Shown: positions 42,250-50,681 of the stretch, one piece after another
Position numbering within the stretch: the first letter of the stretch is position 1
How the letters are laid out: the number at the start of each line of letters is the position of its first letter
Assembly (NCBI GenBank): GCA_958366705.1
Contig: CATXCB010000002.1
Span: 155,566 to 219,565 of the forward strand
Direction of reading: 5' to 3'
Length of the DNA: 64,000 nucleotides
Source of the DNA: an uncultured bacterium
GTDB taxonomy: Bacteria > Cyanobacteriota > Vampirovibrionia > Gastranaerophilales > Gastranaerophilaceae
Translations under genes and position numbers: made by a program
Notes under the pieces: generated by a model
The model's database searches: none
The model's input: the letters and a program-made list of their open reading frames with translations, nothing else
What the model was told of the DNA's origin: nothing

Positions 42250-42963
42250 ATGGAAGGTAATAATAAACCGGTTGTTAATTTAATTTCAAAACCGGATAAT
42301 ATGTTGAAAACTATTTATACTGCTTGCAGGACTTGTTACAGTGCGGATTATCCGATAAATATATATGAAAATGCTGCTGATGAAGAAAAAATGTTAAAAC
42401 TTATTAAGAGAGTTATTGGTTCGGGACATTATTCTACAATTGAGCATATTCAAGTTAGCTTTGCAATATCAAATGTTTCAAGGGCATGTACACATCAATT
42501 GGTTCGTCATCGCCACATGTCTTTTTCTCAAAAATCGCAAAGATATGTTAAAGAGAAAGGACAATTTGATTATATAATTCCCCCTACTATTGATAAAAAT
42601 CCGGAACTTAGAGAAAAATTTGTTTCATTTATGGGGAAAATTTCAGAGCAGTATCAAGAGTTTGTTGAAGCAGGTATTCCGGCAGAAGACGCTCGTTTTG
42701 TTATGCCAAATGCTGCAGCAAGTTCGCTTGTTGCAAGTTTAAATCTTAGAGAAATGATTCACCTTGCAAATTTGAGACTATGCACAAGGGCTCAATATGA
42801 AATCAGATGTATGGTGAAAGCTATGTGTGATGAATTAATTGCTCAGGAACCATGGCTTAAAGAATATCTTGTTCCAAAATGTGAGAGGCTGGGTTTTTGT
42901 GATGAAGACAAATCCTGCGGTCGAAAAATTACAAAAGATGAATTGTTTTCAAGGGCGGAATAG
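42250..42963 (+). CDS. thyX: Flavin-dependent thymidylate synthase
   Basis: ThyX makes dTMP from dUMP using FAD, methylene-tetrahydrofolate and NADPH, in place of ThyA. The 237 residues show the signature R86-H-R-x7-S96 (RHRHMSFSQKS) and RFVMPNAAASS, with the C-terminal LYNLRLC-type helix replaced by LANLRLCTRAQ. The start has AGAAAGG upstream. It is 2 nt from dtd and the two are likely cotranscribed. Confidence 0.96.
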   Translation: MEGNNKPVVNLISKPDNMLKTIYTACRTCYSADYPINIYENAADEEKMLKLIKRVIGSGHYSTIEHIQVSFAISNVSRACTHQLVRHRHMSFSQKSQRYVKEKGQFDYIIPPTIDKNPELREKFVSFMGKISEQYQEFVEAGIPAEDARFVMPNAAASSLVASLNLREMIHLANLRLCTRAQYEIRCMVKAMCDELIAQEPWLKEYLVPKCERLGFCDEDKSCGRKITKDELFSRAE

Positions 42964-42965
42964 TT

Positions 42966-43403
42966 ATGAAAGCGTTAATTCAAAGAGTAAAAAGTGCTTC
43001 GGTAACTATAGATAATGCGTTGTATTCAAAAATAAACCATGGTCTTTTAGTTTTTCTCGGAGTAGAAAAATCTGATACAACTGAAAATGCTGATAAATTG
43101 GCGGATAAAATTGTCAGGCTTCGAATTTTTGAAGATGAAAATGAAAAAATGAACCTGTCATTGCAGGATATTTCAGGTGAAATGCTTATTGTGTCTCAGT
43201 TTACTCTTTGTGGCGATTGTAAAAAAGGTACGAGACCAAGTTTTGATAAGTCTGCACCGCCTCAAGTTGCAAATGAATTGTATGAATATTTTATTGCAAA
43301 AATTAAGGAGTATGAAGTTCCCGTAAAAACGGGTGTTTTTGGTGCTATGATGGATGTTGAACTTGTAAATGACGGGCCTGTAACCTTTTGGATAGAAAAA
43401 TAG
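42966..43403 (+). CDS. dtd: D-aminoacyl-tRNA deacylase
   Basis: DTD removes D-amino acids and glycine wrongly attached to tRNA. The 145 residues include MKALIQRVKSASVTIDN, the SQFTLCGDC block and the Gly-cis-Pro motif NDGPVTFWI at the C-terminus. Full length for the family. It follows thyX by 2 nt. Confidence 0.96.
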   Translation: MKALIQRVKSASVTIDNALYSKINHGLLVFLGVEKSDTTENADKLADKIVRLRIFEDENEKMNLSLQDISGEMLIVSQFTLCGDCKKGTRPSFDKSAPPQVANELYEYFIAKIKEYEVPVKTGVFGAMMDVELVNDGPVTFWIEK

Positions 43404-43416
43404 TTTGGTGTAAGAC

Positions 43417-43445
43417 TTGCCATTATTTTTAATCCATGTTAAAAT
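43417..43445 (+). promoter_or_regulatory. Promoter candidate for the zinc-ribbon-rimM-trmD operon
   Basis: TTGCCA (43417-43422) and TAAAAT (43440-43445) are 17 nt apart. The -10 context CATGTTAAAATATA-x-CTATA is repeated almost exactly before the autotransporter gene. Confidence 0.55.
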
Positions 43446-43554
43446 ATACCTATAAGTTAGTATTTTTATTTTATATCGATTTATACTGTGAGGATGATTA
43501 TTACCTTAAATTTTATTTTATGAGTTATTTTTTATCAATTAAGAGGCTTTTATT

Positions 43555-44712
43555 ATGTATGTAAACAAGTGCATTAAGTGCGGTCGTGAGTTTGAAACAA
43601 AAAACCCTAAAAGGGTGATATGTCCGGATTGTTTGTATCCGGATAAGAAAATGATGGTAAATTCTCCTGAAGCTCAAGAGGGTGCTCAGTCTCCGTCAAC
43701 TCAGCCGTCAGAACAGGTTGGAAGTTATTCAACAGAAGATAAACCACAATTTTATAGCAGTTATTCAAGCGGCGGTGAAGAAAATCCAAGACCATATAAC
43801 AGACCGCAGCAAAGATCTTATAACAGTGGATATTCTAGACCGCAGCAAGGCGGATATAATAATTATAATAGACAGGGCGGCGGATATAATAACAACCGTT
43901 CAAATTATAATAGAGATAATCGCCAGGGCGGTTATAACAATAACAGACCGGCTTATAACAGGGATAATCGTCAGGGTGGTTATAATAATAATCGACCATA
44001 TAACAATAATAGAACTGGCGGATTCCAGCAAAGACGTCCTCAAAATTCACGCTTTAACAACAACAGACGTCCGATGAATAATCGCAGTAAAGCTCCGAAG
44101 CAGTTGCTGGTTAGCAGAGAACAATTAGAACAAATTGAATTGCTTTATAAATTGATGCTTCCATTACCGAATCCTGATGCTCACGAAGTTATTGGTGAAA
44201 AAATTGGTTTGGAACCAAGAAAAGTATTTTTCGGAATTAATCTTGTCAGACAAAAAATGATGCTGCCGAAGTTACCGTTCCCTAAACGTAAGCTGGCAAT
44301 AACTCCGGATCAGTTAAATGCTATCAAGATGTTATATGAACCACTTCTACCATTACCTCCAATCGGCTGTCATAAGATAATTGCAGCTCAATTGAAAATG
44401 GATGAATGGAGAGTCCATGTCGGTATAGGTCTTGTTCGTGCTCAAATGGGTATGGAAAGATGGAATCAGGACAGAGCCGATGCTCCGGAAGAATTTAAAA
44501 AACAAAAAACTGAAGCTGAGGTTTCTGAAGCAAAAGAACCGGCTAAAACTAAAAAAACATCTAAAAAAGCTTCTGAAAAGGCCGCAGAAAAAGCTCAGGA
44601 ACCTGAATCTGAACCAGTGGCTGTTGCTGTAGAAGAACAGGAAGAAGCTCCAAAGAAAAAAAGAGGCAGAAAACCTAAAAAAGTTGAAGAAGAAACTCCG
44701 GATGAGCAGTAA
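43555..44712 (+). CDS. Zinc-ribbon, Asn/Arg/Gly-rich protein with tandem repeat and AT-hook-like tail
   Basis: I do not recognise the 385-residue protein as a named family. It starts with a zinc ribbon (CIKCGREF...CPDCLYP). Residues about 70-175 are low-complexity N/R/G/Y/Q (RQGGYNNNR units) as in RNA-binding, phase-separating proteins. About 185-300 hold two copies of a 50-residue repeat (LPLPNPDAHEVIGEKIGL and LPLPPIGCHKIIAAQLKM, each followed by GI-x-LVR-x-x-M). A Lys/Glu/Ala-rich tail ends KKKRGRKPKK, an AT-hook-like core. Its stop overlaps the rimM start by 1 nt, so it likely works with RNA or the ribosome. Confidence 0.82.
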   Translation: MYVNKCIKCGREFETKNPKRVICPDCLYPDKKMMVNSPEAQEGAQSPSTQPSEQVGSYSTEDKPQFYSSYSSGGEENPRPYNRPQQRSYNSGYSRPQQGGYNNYNRQGGGYNNNRSNYNRDNRQGGYNNNRPAYNRDNRQGGYNNNRPYNNNRTGGFQQRRPQNSRFNNNRRPMNNRSKAPKQLLVSREQLEQIELLYKLMLPLPNPDAHEVIGEKIGLEPRKVFFGINLVRQKMMLPKLPFPKRKLAITPDQLNAIKMLYEPLLPLPPIGCHKIIAAQLKMDEWRVHVGIGLVRAQMGMERWNQDRADAPEEFKKQKTEAEVSEAKEPAKTKKTSKKASEKAAEKAQEPESEPVAVAVEEQEEAPKKKRGRKPKKVEEETPDEQ

Positions 44713-45227
44713 TGTCAAAGTATATTTCAGTTGGAAAAATTCTTAACTTTCATGGAATTAATGGCGAAGCAAAGGTTGGATATTCTAAAAATCAGCAGGA
44801 TTTTTTCTTGTCTTTAAAGCATGTTTTTTTGAAGAAAGAAAATAATTATGTAAATTTAGGAATTTCTTCTGTGCGTGCAAATAAAAATTTTCTTATTGTT
44901 AAATTTTCAGGAATTGATTCTATAAATGAAATTCTTCCTTACAAAGGAGAATTATTGTTCGTTGAAGAGGAAATGATAAGGCAGACTCTAGCTGAGGATG
45001 AATTCTTAATTGATGAGCTTGTTGGTTTAGAAGTTTTTGATAACAATGATGGTAAAAAACTTGGATTTGTTATTGGTGTTTCTAATAATGGAGCAAGTGA
45101 TTTGATTTCAGTGAAAACAAACTCTAAAAAAATATGTCTGATTCCATTTGTAAAAGCTATTGTTCCGGTTGTTAATATTCAAGAAAAGAAAATTATGATA
45201 AATAATCTTGAAGGATTGTTAGAATGA
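44712..45227 (+). CDS. rimM: Ribosome maturation factor RimM
   Basis: RimM helps assemble the 30S head domain. The 171 residues begin SVGKILNFHGINGEAKV and show DELVGLEVFD and the PRC-barrel end LIPFVKAIVPVVNI. The start overlaps the previous gene (TAATG) and the end overlaps trmD (ATGA). Confidence 0.95.
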   Translation: MSKYISVGKILNFHGINGEAKVGYSKNQQDFFLSLKHVFLKKENNYVNLGISSVRANKNFLIVKFSGIDSINEILPYKGELLFVEEEMIRQTLAEDEFLIDELVGLEVFDNNDGKKLGFVIGVSNNGASDLISVKTNSKKICLIPFVKAIVPVVNIQEKKIMINNLEGLLE

Positions 45228-45928
45228 TTTTTGATGTTTTAACTTTATTTCCAGAAATAATTAATTCATATTGTGATGTGAGTATTATGAAACGAGCTAA
45301 AGAAAACGGCATTTTCGAGGTAAATGCTGTTAATCCAAGGGATTTTACTCTTGATAAGCATAAAAAAGTTGATGATACTCCATATGGCGGCGGGGCTGGT
45401 ATGGTTTTAGCTCCTCAACCATATATTGATGCATATGACAGTGTTTCAAAACTGGATAACTCTATTACAATTATGCTTTCTCCACAGGGGGAACCCTTGA
45501 CTGAAAAATTGGTTTTAGAATTGGCTGATTATGAACAAATCATTATGCTTTGCGGACATTATGAGGGTTTTGATGAGCGTATTCGTGAAATTATAAAACC
45601 TCGCGAAGTTTCTATTGGCGATTTTGTTTTGACTGGTGGTGAATTGCCTGCATTGTGTCTGATTGATGCAGTCAGTAGAAAACTTGATGGTACTCTTGGC
45701 AAAATTGAATCAGCAGAAGAAGACAGTTTTTCAAACGGGCTGTTAGAATATCCGCAATATACTAAACCAAGAGATTTTAGAGGATATAAAGTTCCGGAAG
45801 TATTATTGGGTGGAAACCATAAAGAAATTAATGAATTCCGTTTTCAGGAACAATTAAAACGTACAAAAAGCAGACGTCCAGATTTGTATAAGAAGTATAT
45901 AGAACAGCAGGACGGTTTAAAAAATTAG
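45224..45928 (+). CDS. trmD: tRNA (guanine-N1)-methyltransferase TrmD
   Basis: TrmD methylates G37 of tRNAs that read CNN and CGG codons. The 234 residues show the trefoil-knot SPOUT features: TLFPEIINSYC, DDTPYGGGAGM, CGHYEGFDERI and SIGDFVLTGGELPAL. The usual rpsP and rplS partners are absent; instead the upstream gene is the zinc-ribbon/RGG-like protein. It converges with the gene at 45925 with a 4-nt overlap. Confidence 0.97.
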   Translation: MIFDVLTLFPEIINSYCDVSIMKRAKENGIFEVNAVNPRDFTLDKHKKVDDTPYGGGAGMVLAPQPYIDAYDSVSKLDNSITIMLSPQGEPLTEKLVLELADYEQIIMLCGHYEGFDERIREIIKPREVSIGDFVLTGGELPALCLIDAVSRKLDGTLGKIESAEEDSFSNGLLEYPQYTKPRDFRGYKVPEVLLGGNHKEINEFRFQEQLKRTKSRRPDLYKKYIEQQDGLKN

Positions 45929-46395
45929 TTTAACCCCTTAGGTGCTCCAAAACCAAAGAAGTTTTTCAAAACTTCATATCCGGCATAAATACCTAAGCCG
46001 CCAGCGCACATTTTTGAAGCTTTTCCTTTAGCCAATAACGCACCAAGTCCTAAACCAAAAGGTACAACATGACTTACGAGCATTGAGGCAAACCCCTTAA
46101 CATAGCCGATTCCTGAGTTAAAAAATCTTCTCCATCCGTTATCGAGTTCCATTGTGTATGCTGCGTCTTTTATTCCATCTTGAATTGTACTCATGTTTGT
46201 TGAGTATAAAGAATTATTTAAAAAGTACGCACAGGCATCAGCATCTCTTTCACTTGCGTAGTAATCGGATTGCAATAGTGCTACTTTATGAGCATCGTAT
46301 CCTACAAGTCCAAGTGCCGCAATTCCGGTTCCTTTTGTTAGAACTTTGCCGGTATTGTTTGAAATTACTCTGCGAATATTATTGAATACTTTCAT
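45925..46395 (-). CDS. Hypothetical membrane-associated protein
   Basis: I do not recognise this 156-residue protein. It has two short hydrophobic, glycine-rich segments (GTGIAALGLVGYDA and VVPFGLGLGALLAKG) and a third near ACAGGLGIYAGYEVL, which look like glycine-zipper membrane or toxin-like helices. AAAGG lies before the ATG. It starts 2 nt after the HEAT-repeat gene ends and is likely cotranscribed. Confidence 0.6.
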   Translation of the reverse strand: MKVFNNIRRVISNNTGKVLTKGTGIAALGLVGYDAHKVALLQSDYYASERDADACAYFLNNSLYSTNMSTIQDGIKDAAYTMELDNGWRRFFNSGIGYVKGFASMLVSHVVPFGLGLGALLAKGKASKMCAGGLGIYAGYEVLKNFFGFGAPKGLN

Positions 46396-46397
46396 GA

Positions 46398-47297
46398 TTA
46401 AGCCTTTTTCGTACTTTCTTTAGTTTCTTCTTTTTTCTTGGTTTCTTTGATTGGAACTTCTTTTTCTACTTCTTTTCCTGACATTCTCAATAGAATTTTG
46501 CTTGCATCAACTGCGTCTTGTCCGTATCCGCCTTTGGAATTCTGCATGTTTTTCAGTACTCCTATAGTGAAATCATCACCGGTTACCATTCTTGACTCTA
46601 GAGCTGTCAATGCCAATAGTCTGATTTCATCTGATGGGTCTTGAAGCATTTTATTTATTAGCGCTGTTAAAGCTTTGTCATCTTTTCTTGATTCATCTTC
46701 GTCTAATCTTGCAAATACTTCATTTGCTGCGGATAATCGAATTTCTTTATCCTGACTATTTAGATAATTTTCAAGATTTTTGATATATTCGTCAGTTAAT
46801 TGAACAATTTTTTTCTTTTCTGTTTTCTTTTCTTCTTTAGTTACAGTTTCTTTTGTCGTTTTTGTTTCAGAAGTTGTTGTTGGTGTATTTCCTTGTTGTT
46901 GACCAATTTGTCCTGTATAGTAATTTGATGGATAACAAGGTGCATTTACATTATATGTTGGAGGTTGCGCACCTGGAGTTGTAACTGATGGATTAAAAAT
47001 TTGAATATTTACACCGGATGCAGATGCTGGAACCTGATAATTCTGTACAGGTTGCTGCGCAGTCTGAACTTGTGGGTATTGTGCGTATTGAGGGGCGCAA
47101 TACTGTGGATTATATTGCGGTAGAACAGCGTGAGGTGCCGGCTGCGGAGATTGTACAGGCTGAGTGTAAGGCTGGCAAACTTGCGTTTGCTGGCTTACTA
47201 CTGCACCTGTCCCGTTTGGATATGATATATATCCGCTGTTACTATATTGCTGCGTAGGTGCTGTTTTGTGTTGTATATTTTGACCTGTTACTTGCAT
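46398..47297 (-). CDS. HEAT-repeat protein with Gln/Pro-rich N-terminus
   Basis: The 299-residue protein has an N-terminal half of low complexity (Gln, Pro, Tyr, Thr: QYPQVQTAQQPVQNYQ), then a Lys/Glu/Thr linker. A C-terminal helical-repeat domain (about 170-270) shows KEIRLSAANEVFARL and DEIRLLALTALESR, typical HEAT units. Such repeats bind partner proteins. There is no signal peptide. It is the first gene of a pair with the 156-residue protein. The function is unknown. Confidence 0.72.
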   Translation of the reverse strand: MQVTGQNIQHKTAPTQQYSNSGYISYPNGTGAVVSQQTQVCQPYTQPVQSPQPAPHAVLPQYNPQYCAPQYAQYPQVQTAQQPVQNYQVPASASGVNIQIFNPSVTTPGAQPPTYNVNAPCYPSNYYTGQIGQQQGNTPTTTSETKTTKETVTKEEKKTEKKKIVQLTDEYIKNLENYLNSQDKEIRLSAANEVFARLDEDESRKDDKALTALINKMLQDPSDEIRLLALTALESRMVTGDDFTIGVLKNMQNSKGGYGQDAVDASKILLRMSGKEVEKEVPIKETKKKEETKESTKKA

Positions 47298-47380
47298 AAT
47301 ACAATTAATCCCTAATCTACACTTATTATTATAAAGTATTTTTTAGGGATTAATTTGCTATATTTGTTAAGTTTTATTAA

Positions 47381-49882
47381 TTACACATGTAGTTTGCTTA
47401 ATTTAACTTTGTAGAAATCTACATTGATATTAAGCGCTTCGCCAATAGTTAAAAGAATTTTGATAAATTTAATATCTTTTTCTCGAGGTTCGTTGGAATT
47501 ATTTTCAATAATATCACCGATTCTATGGTAGATTTTATTAAAATATATATTTTGAGCTTCAGAAATATCTATTTGCAGCTCAAGTTTTTCAATAATGCCG
47601 AATAATTCTAAAATAGCGTCAGCTTGTTGAATTTCAAAACTTTTGGTTAATCTGTTTAAATTTGTAATAATTTTCTTAGAAAAGTTTTTGTTAGATGGCG
47701 TTTTGTCAACATTAATGTTCATTTTTTTAGCTTCCATATTGATATCTGTAATTTGTTGAATTACAGTATCCTCAACAAAACCGTCACTGTTTGCAAGAAG
47801 ATCGTTATATCTATTGCTCAAAGCGTAAGCTGCTGATATTTTGAATTCGTTTGGAATTTCCAGTCCCAGATTCTGCATATGATAGATTGAACCTTTACCC
47901 TGATCATACATTTCTTTGTATGTGTTCGCGAATTTTTCCAGCTGGTCTTTTAGAAGAATTTGTAAAATTTTCTTTCTTTCTTCAATAAATATGTCTTTCA
48001 ATGTGAAATATTCTTTACCAAATTTTTCGTCCAGAGCTCTTATTATTTCAGTTAGTGGATTTAACATGAAAGATTTAGTCAGAGAATTTTTCATTTCATT
48101 AAATTCTTCGGCGGAGGAGAATTCTTTTATTGCACAGTGGAAATCTCCGCCGGAGTACTGCATAAGAGCGAACATAAGATTGGCTTTTTGCATAGTAACC
48201 CTTGAGCGAATTTCGATATTCCCGACGATAAAGTTAGAGTTTCCTTTTTGAACTTTTTGATAAGCATTTCGTTGAACAGTGTAGCAGTAGACATCTTCTT
48301 CATCGTCAAAATCTTGATAAAGAGAAGATATTGCCCATAGACACGCTACTTCTTTTGCAGTTACAACGGATGGTTTTACAAAACGTTCATAAATATCTTT
48401 TCCTGTCCCAAATTCTTTAATATTACTTTTAGCTTCGGATAGAATATTTAAGAAATGTTCCTCATAATTTTCATTAGAAAAATGTGCGGCTAATTGCATT
48501 GCTCTGGCCGCATACTTCATAATTTGAACTGTTTCAATGCCTGAAATTTCAGAGAAGAACCATCCGCAGCTTGTATACATAAGCATAGCCTGTCTTTGAA
48601 TTTCAAGTAATTCCATACCTTTAATTCTGTCTTCTTCTAATAAATCAGAGTTAAAGTTTTCTTTTTGAAATTTTTTAATAGTAGTGTAATTTCTGTCCAA
48701 AATAACATCAATATATTTGTTTCTTATAGTCCAAGGGTCATCGTTATAATATTTTGGACCTTCTTTTTCAAACAAAATTGCAAGTTTATCACGTAGATAG
48801 TCAAGCGCATCACGTAGAGGTTTTCTCCATTTTTGATTCCAACCAGGGTGTCCTCCGGTAGAACATCCGCAATCTTCGCACCATCTACCGACACCATGGA
48901 AACAGCTCCATGAAGAGGCTTGTTTGATATCTACTTCATAGTCGCTTCTGTATTTTTCAAGGTATTCTGCATAATTTGTAATTTTAAAACCCTCGTCTTC
49001 AGCTTTAATTTTTAAAACATAAGACAGAGCCATATCTCCGAATTTTGTATGGTGCCCGTAGCTTTCACCGTCAGTTGCAATGTTTACTAACTGCGGGTAG
49101 TCGCGGACTTCTGAAACACCTTCTTTTAGTCTTTTAATAAACTTGTTTCCGTCTTTTAATAGTTCATCAAAGGCTACAGAGCGGGATATTGCACCATCAT
49201 AGAAAAATAAATCAATAGATTTTGACGGATCGCTTTTTAATTTATACTTGTAAGAACGAGCCGGATCAATATTACCCCAGCTTACATCCTGCCATGTTTT
49301 GTCAGTTGATTTTTTTATTTTTGCAGCTTGATAAGGTGATAATATAGTAAATTTTATTCCATTTTCAATAAGCACCTGGAGAGTTTCATCATCAACAGCG
49401 GTTTCTGCAAGCCAAATCCCCTCAGGTTTTCTGCCGAATCTGTATTCAAAATCTCTGATACCCCATTTTACCTGAGTATCTTTGTCATGATAGTTAGCAA
49501 GAGGCATAATAATATGGTTGTAAACCTGTGCTAAAGCATTTCCATGACCATTATGTTGAGAAATACTTTCAATATCAGCTTTAATTATTCTTTCATAGGT
49601 TAGGGGTGCGAATTCTTCCATCCATGAAAGAAGAGTCGGGCCGAAATTGTAACTCATGTATTCGTAATTATTTACAATGTCAAGAATTCTGTTTTTATTA
49701 TCAACGATTCTGGATACAGAATTCGGGTTATAGCATTCTTTGCAAATTCGTTCGTTCCAGTCGTGAAAAGGAAGAGCACTGTCTTGTAGTTCGATGGCTT
49801 CAAGCCACGGATTTTCCCTTGGCGGCTGGTAGAAGTGACCGTGAATTGTTAGAAATTTTTCTTGAGTTTTTTTCTTTTCCAT
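47381..49882 (-). CDS. DUF3536 glycoside hydrolase family 57-like protein
   Basis: The 833-residue protein begins with the GH57 signature HGHFYQPPRENPW, and continues with GPTLLSWMEE, GNALAQVYNH, EGIWLAETAVD with the candidate nucleophile Glu, and ATDGESYGHH with the candidate acid Asp. CxDCGCSTGGHPG follows. The C-terminal 450 residues match DUF3536. Members act on alpha-glucans. A glucan-phosphorylase-like gene lies at 61822, so both could belong to storage-glycan metabolism, though they are not in one operon. Confidence 0.9.
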   Translation of the reverse strand: MEKKKTQEKFLTIHGHFYQPPRENPWLEAIELQDSALPFHDWNERICKECYNPNSVSRIVDNKNRILDIVNNYEYMSYNFGPTLLSWMEEFAPLTYERIIKADIESISQHNGHGNALAQVYNHIIMPLANYHDKDTQVKWGIRDFEYRFGRKPEGIWLAETAVDDETLQVLIENGIKFTILSPYQAAKIKKSTDKTWQDVSWGNIDPARSYKYKLKSDPSKSIDLFFYDGAISRSVAFDELLKDGNKFIKRLKEGVSEVRDYPQLVNIATDGESYGHHTKFGDMALSYVLKIKAEDEGFKITNYAEYLEKYRSDYEVDIKQASSWSCFHGVGRWCEDCGCSTGGHPGWNQKWRKPLRDALDYLRDKLAILFEKEGPKYYNDDPWTIRNKYIDVILDRNYTTIKKFQKENFNSDLLEEDRIKGMELLEIQRQAMLMYTSCGWFFSEISGIETVQIMKYAARAMQLAAHFSNENYEEHFLNILSEAKSNIKEFGTGKDIYERFVKPSVVTAKEVACLWAISSLYQDFDDEEDVYCYTVQRNAYQKVQKGNSNFIVGNIEIRSRVTMQKANLMFALMQYSGGDFHCAIKEFSSAEEFNEMKNSLTKSFMLNPLTEIIRALDEKFGKEYFTLKDIFIEERKKILQILLKDQLEKFANTYKEMYDQGKGSIYHMQNLGLEIPNEFKISAAYALSNRYNDLLANSDGFVEDTVIQQITDINMEAKKMNINVDKTPSNKNFSKKIITNLNRLTKSFEIQQADAILELFGIIEKLELQIDISEAQNIYFNKIYHRIGDIIENNSNEPREKDIKFIKILLTIGEALNINVDFYKVKLSKLHV

Positions 49883-49922
49883 ATTTTTATCCCATATCTA
49901 TCTTAATTAATAAAATAAAACG

Positions 49923-50423
49923 TTATTTTGTCTCTTCAGCTTTTTTATTTTTTTGAGTGAGGACAGTAAAACTGTCTACATCCATCCAGGCATCACCCAG
50001 AGCTGTTGAGAACACTCTTCCGGTAAACAGAACTTCGTCTCCTGCATCTAAATCAATATTTTTTTCTGCGATTTCTTTTTTCAAGAATATTTTTAATTCA
50101 GAAAGCGGAATATTGTGATTTGTTATGTCAGGTCTTTGTATCAGGAATGAAATATACTTTTCAGAAGATCTCATTGCGGCAGGATAATCAAGCCCAAGAG
50201 TTGAAAATTTATCAAATTTAGCTTTTATTTTAATGTTTTTGTTTAGAAACTTTTGAGGAGATGCGACAACAGCAATCGGATCTACGGTTGTGTATTGAAC
50301 GGTAGTTTTAACCGGAGCAGATACAACTGTAGGAGCTGTAGTTTGAGAATTTGCGTTGGTTATAGTTAAACCGAGACTCATTGAAATAAGTAATGCCAAA
50401 GTTATGATATTTATTTTTTTCAT
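49923..50423 (-). CDS. Secreted OB-fold-like hypothetical protein
   Basis: The 166-residue protein has a signal peptide (MKKINIITLALLISMSLGLT, cut near NANS). The mature part has a Thr/Val-rich stretch and a beta-rich domain, YTTVDPIAVVASPQKFLNKN then DEVLFTGRVFSTALGDAWMDVDSF, that resembles an OB fold. It is periplasmic or outside the cell. AAGGGG lies before the ATG. I do not recognise the family, and no partner is obvious. Confidence 0.65.
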   Translation of the reverse strand: MKKINIITLALLISMSLGLTITNANSQTTAPTVVSAPVKTTVQYTTVDPIAVVASPQKFLNKNIKIKAKFDKFSTLGLDYPAAMRSSEKYISFLIQRPDITNHNIPLSELKIFLKKEIAEKNIDLDAGDEVLFTGRVFSTALGDAWMDVDSFTVLTQKNKKAEETK

Positions 50424-50538
50424 TTTTAACCCCTTATTTAAACTTCAATTACACCAACATATTAACACATAATTAAAATTAATGTAACTGTACAGCTAAA
50501 CAAATTGGCAATATTTGTAAAAAATTCATTCTAAACAC

Positions 50539-50566
50539 TTGTAAAATTATAAAAACATGTTAAAAT
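50539..50566 (+). promoter_or_regulatory. Promoter candidate for the autotransporter
   Basis: TTGTAA (50539-50544) and TAAAAT (50561-50566) are 16 nt apart, with CATGT before the -10 box as in the 43417 promoter. The expected start of the mRNA lies about 100 nt before the gene. Confidence 0.55.
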
Positions 50567-50681
50567 ATATCTATAGGATATACAGTTTTTCTAAATGTAA
50601 AAATTTACCCGAAAAATTAAATGATGGAAGTTTGTCTGTCGATAAGGAAGTTATCGATAATAGTGAATGAGGATGATGAAT

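Noticed and set aside
43930..43990. Repeat DNA as a mobile or CRISPR-like element
   Set aside because: The repeats are in-frame codons for RQGGYNNNR units within one protein.
43607..44077. Long frames on both strands opposite or inside the N/R/G-rich gene
   Set aside because: They are by-products of the low-complexity repeat; the plus frame at 43555 has the ribosome-binding context, zinc ribbon and operon overlap.
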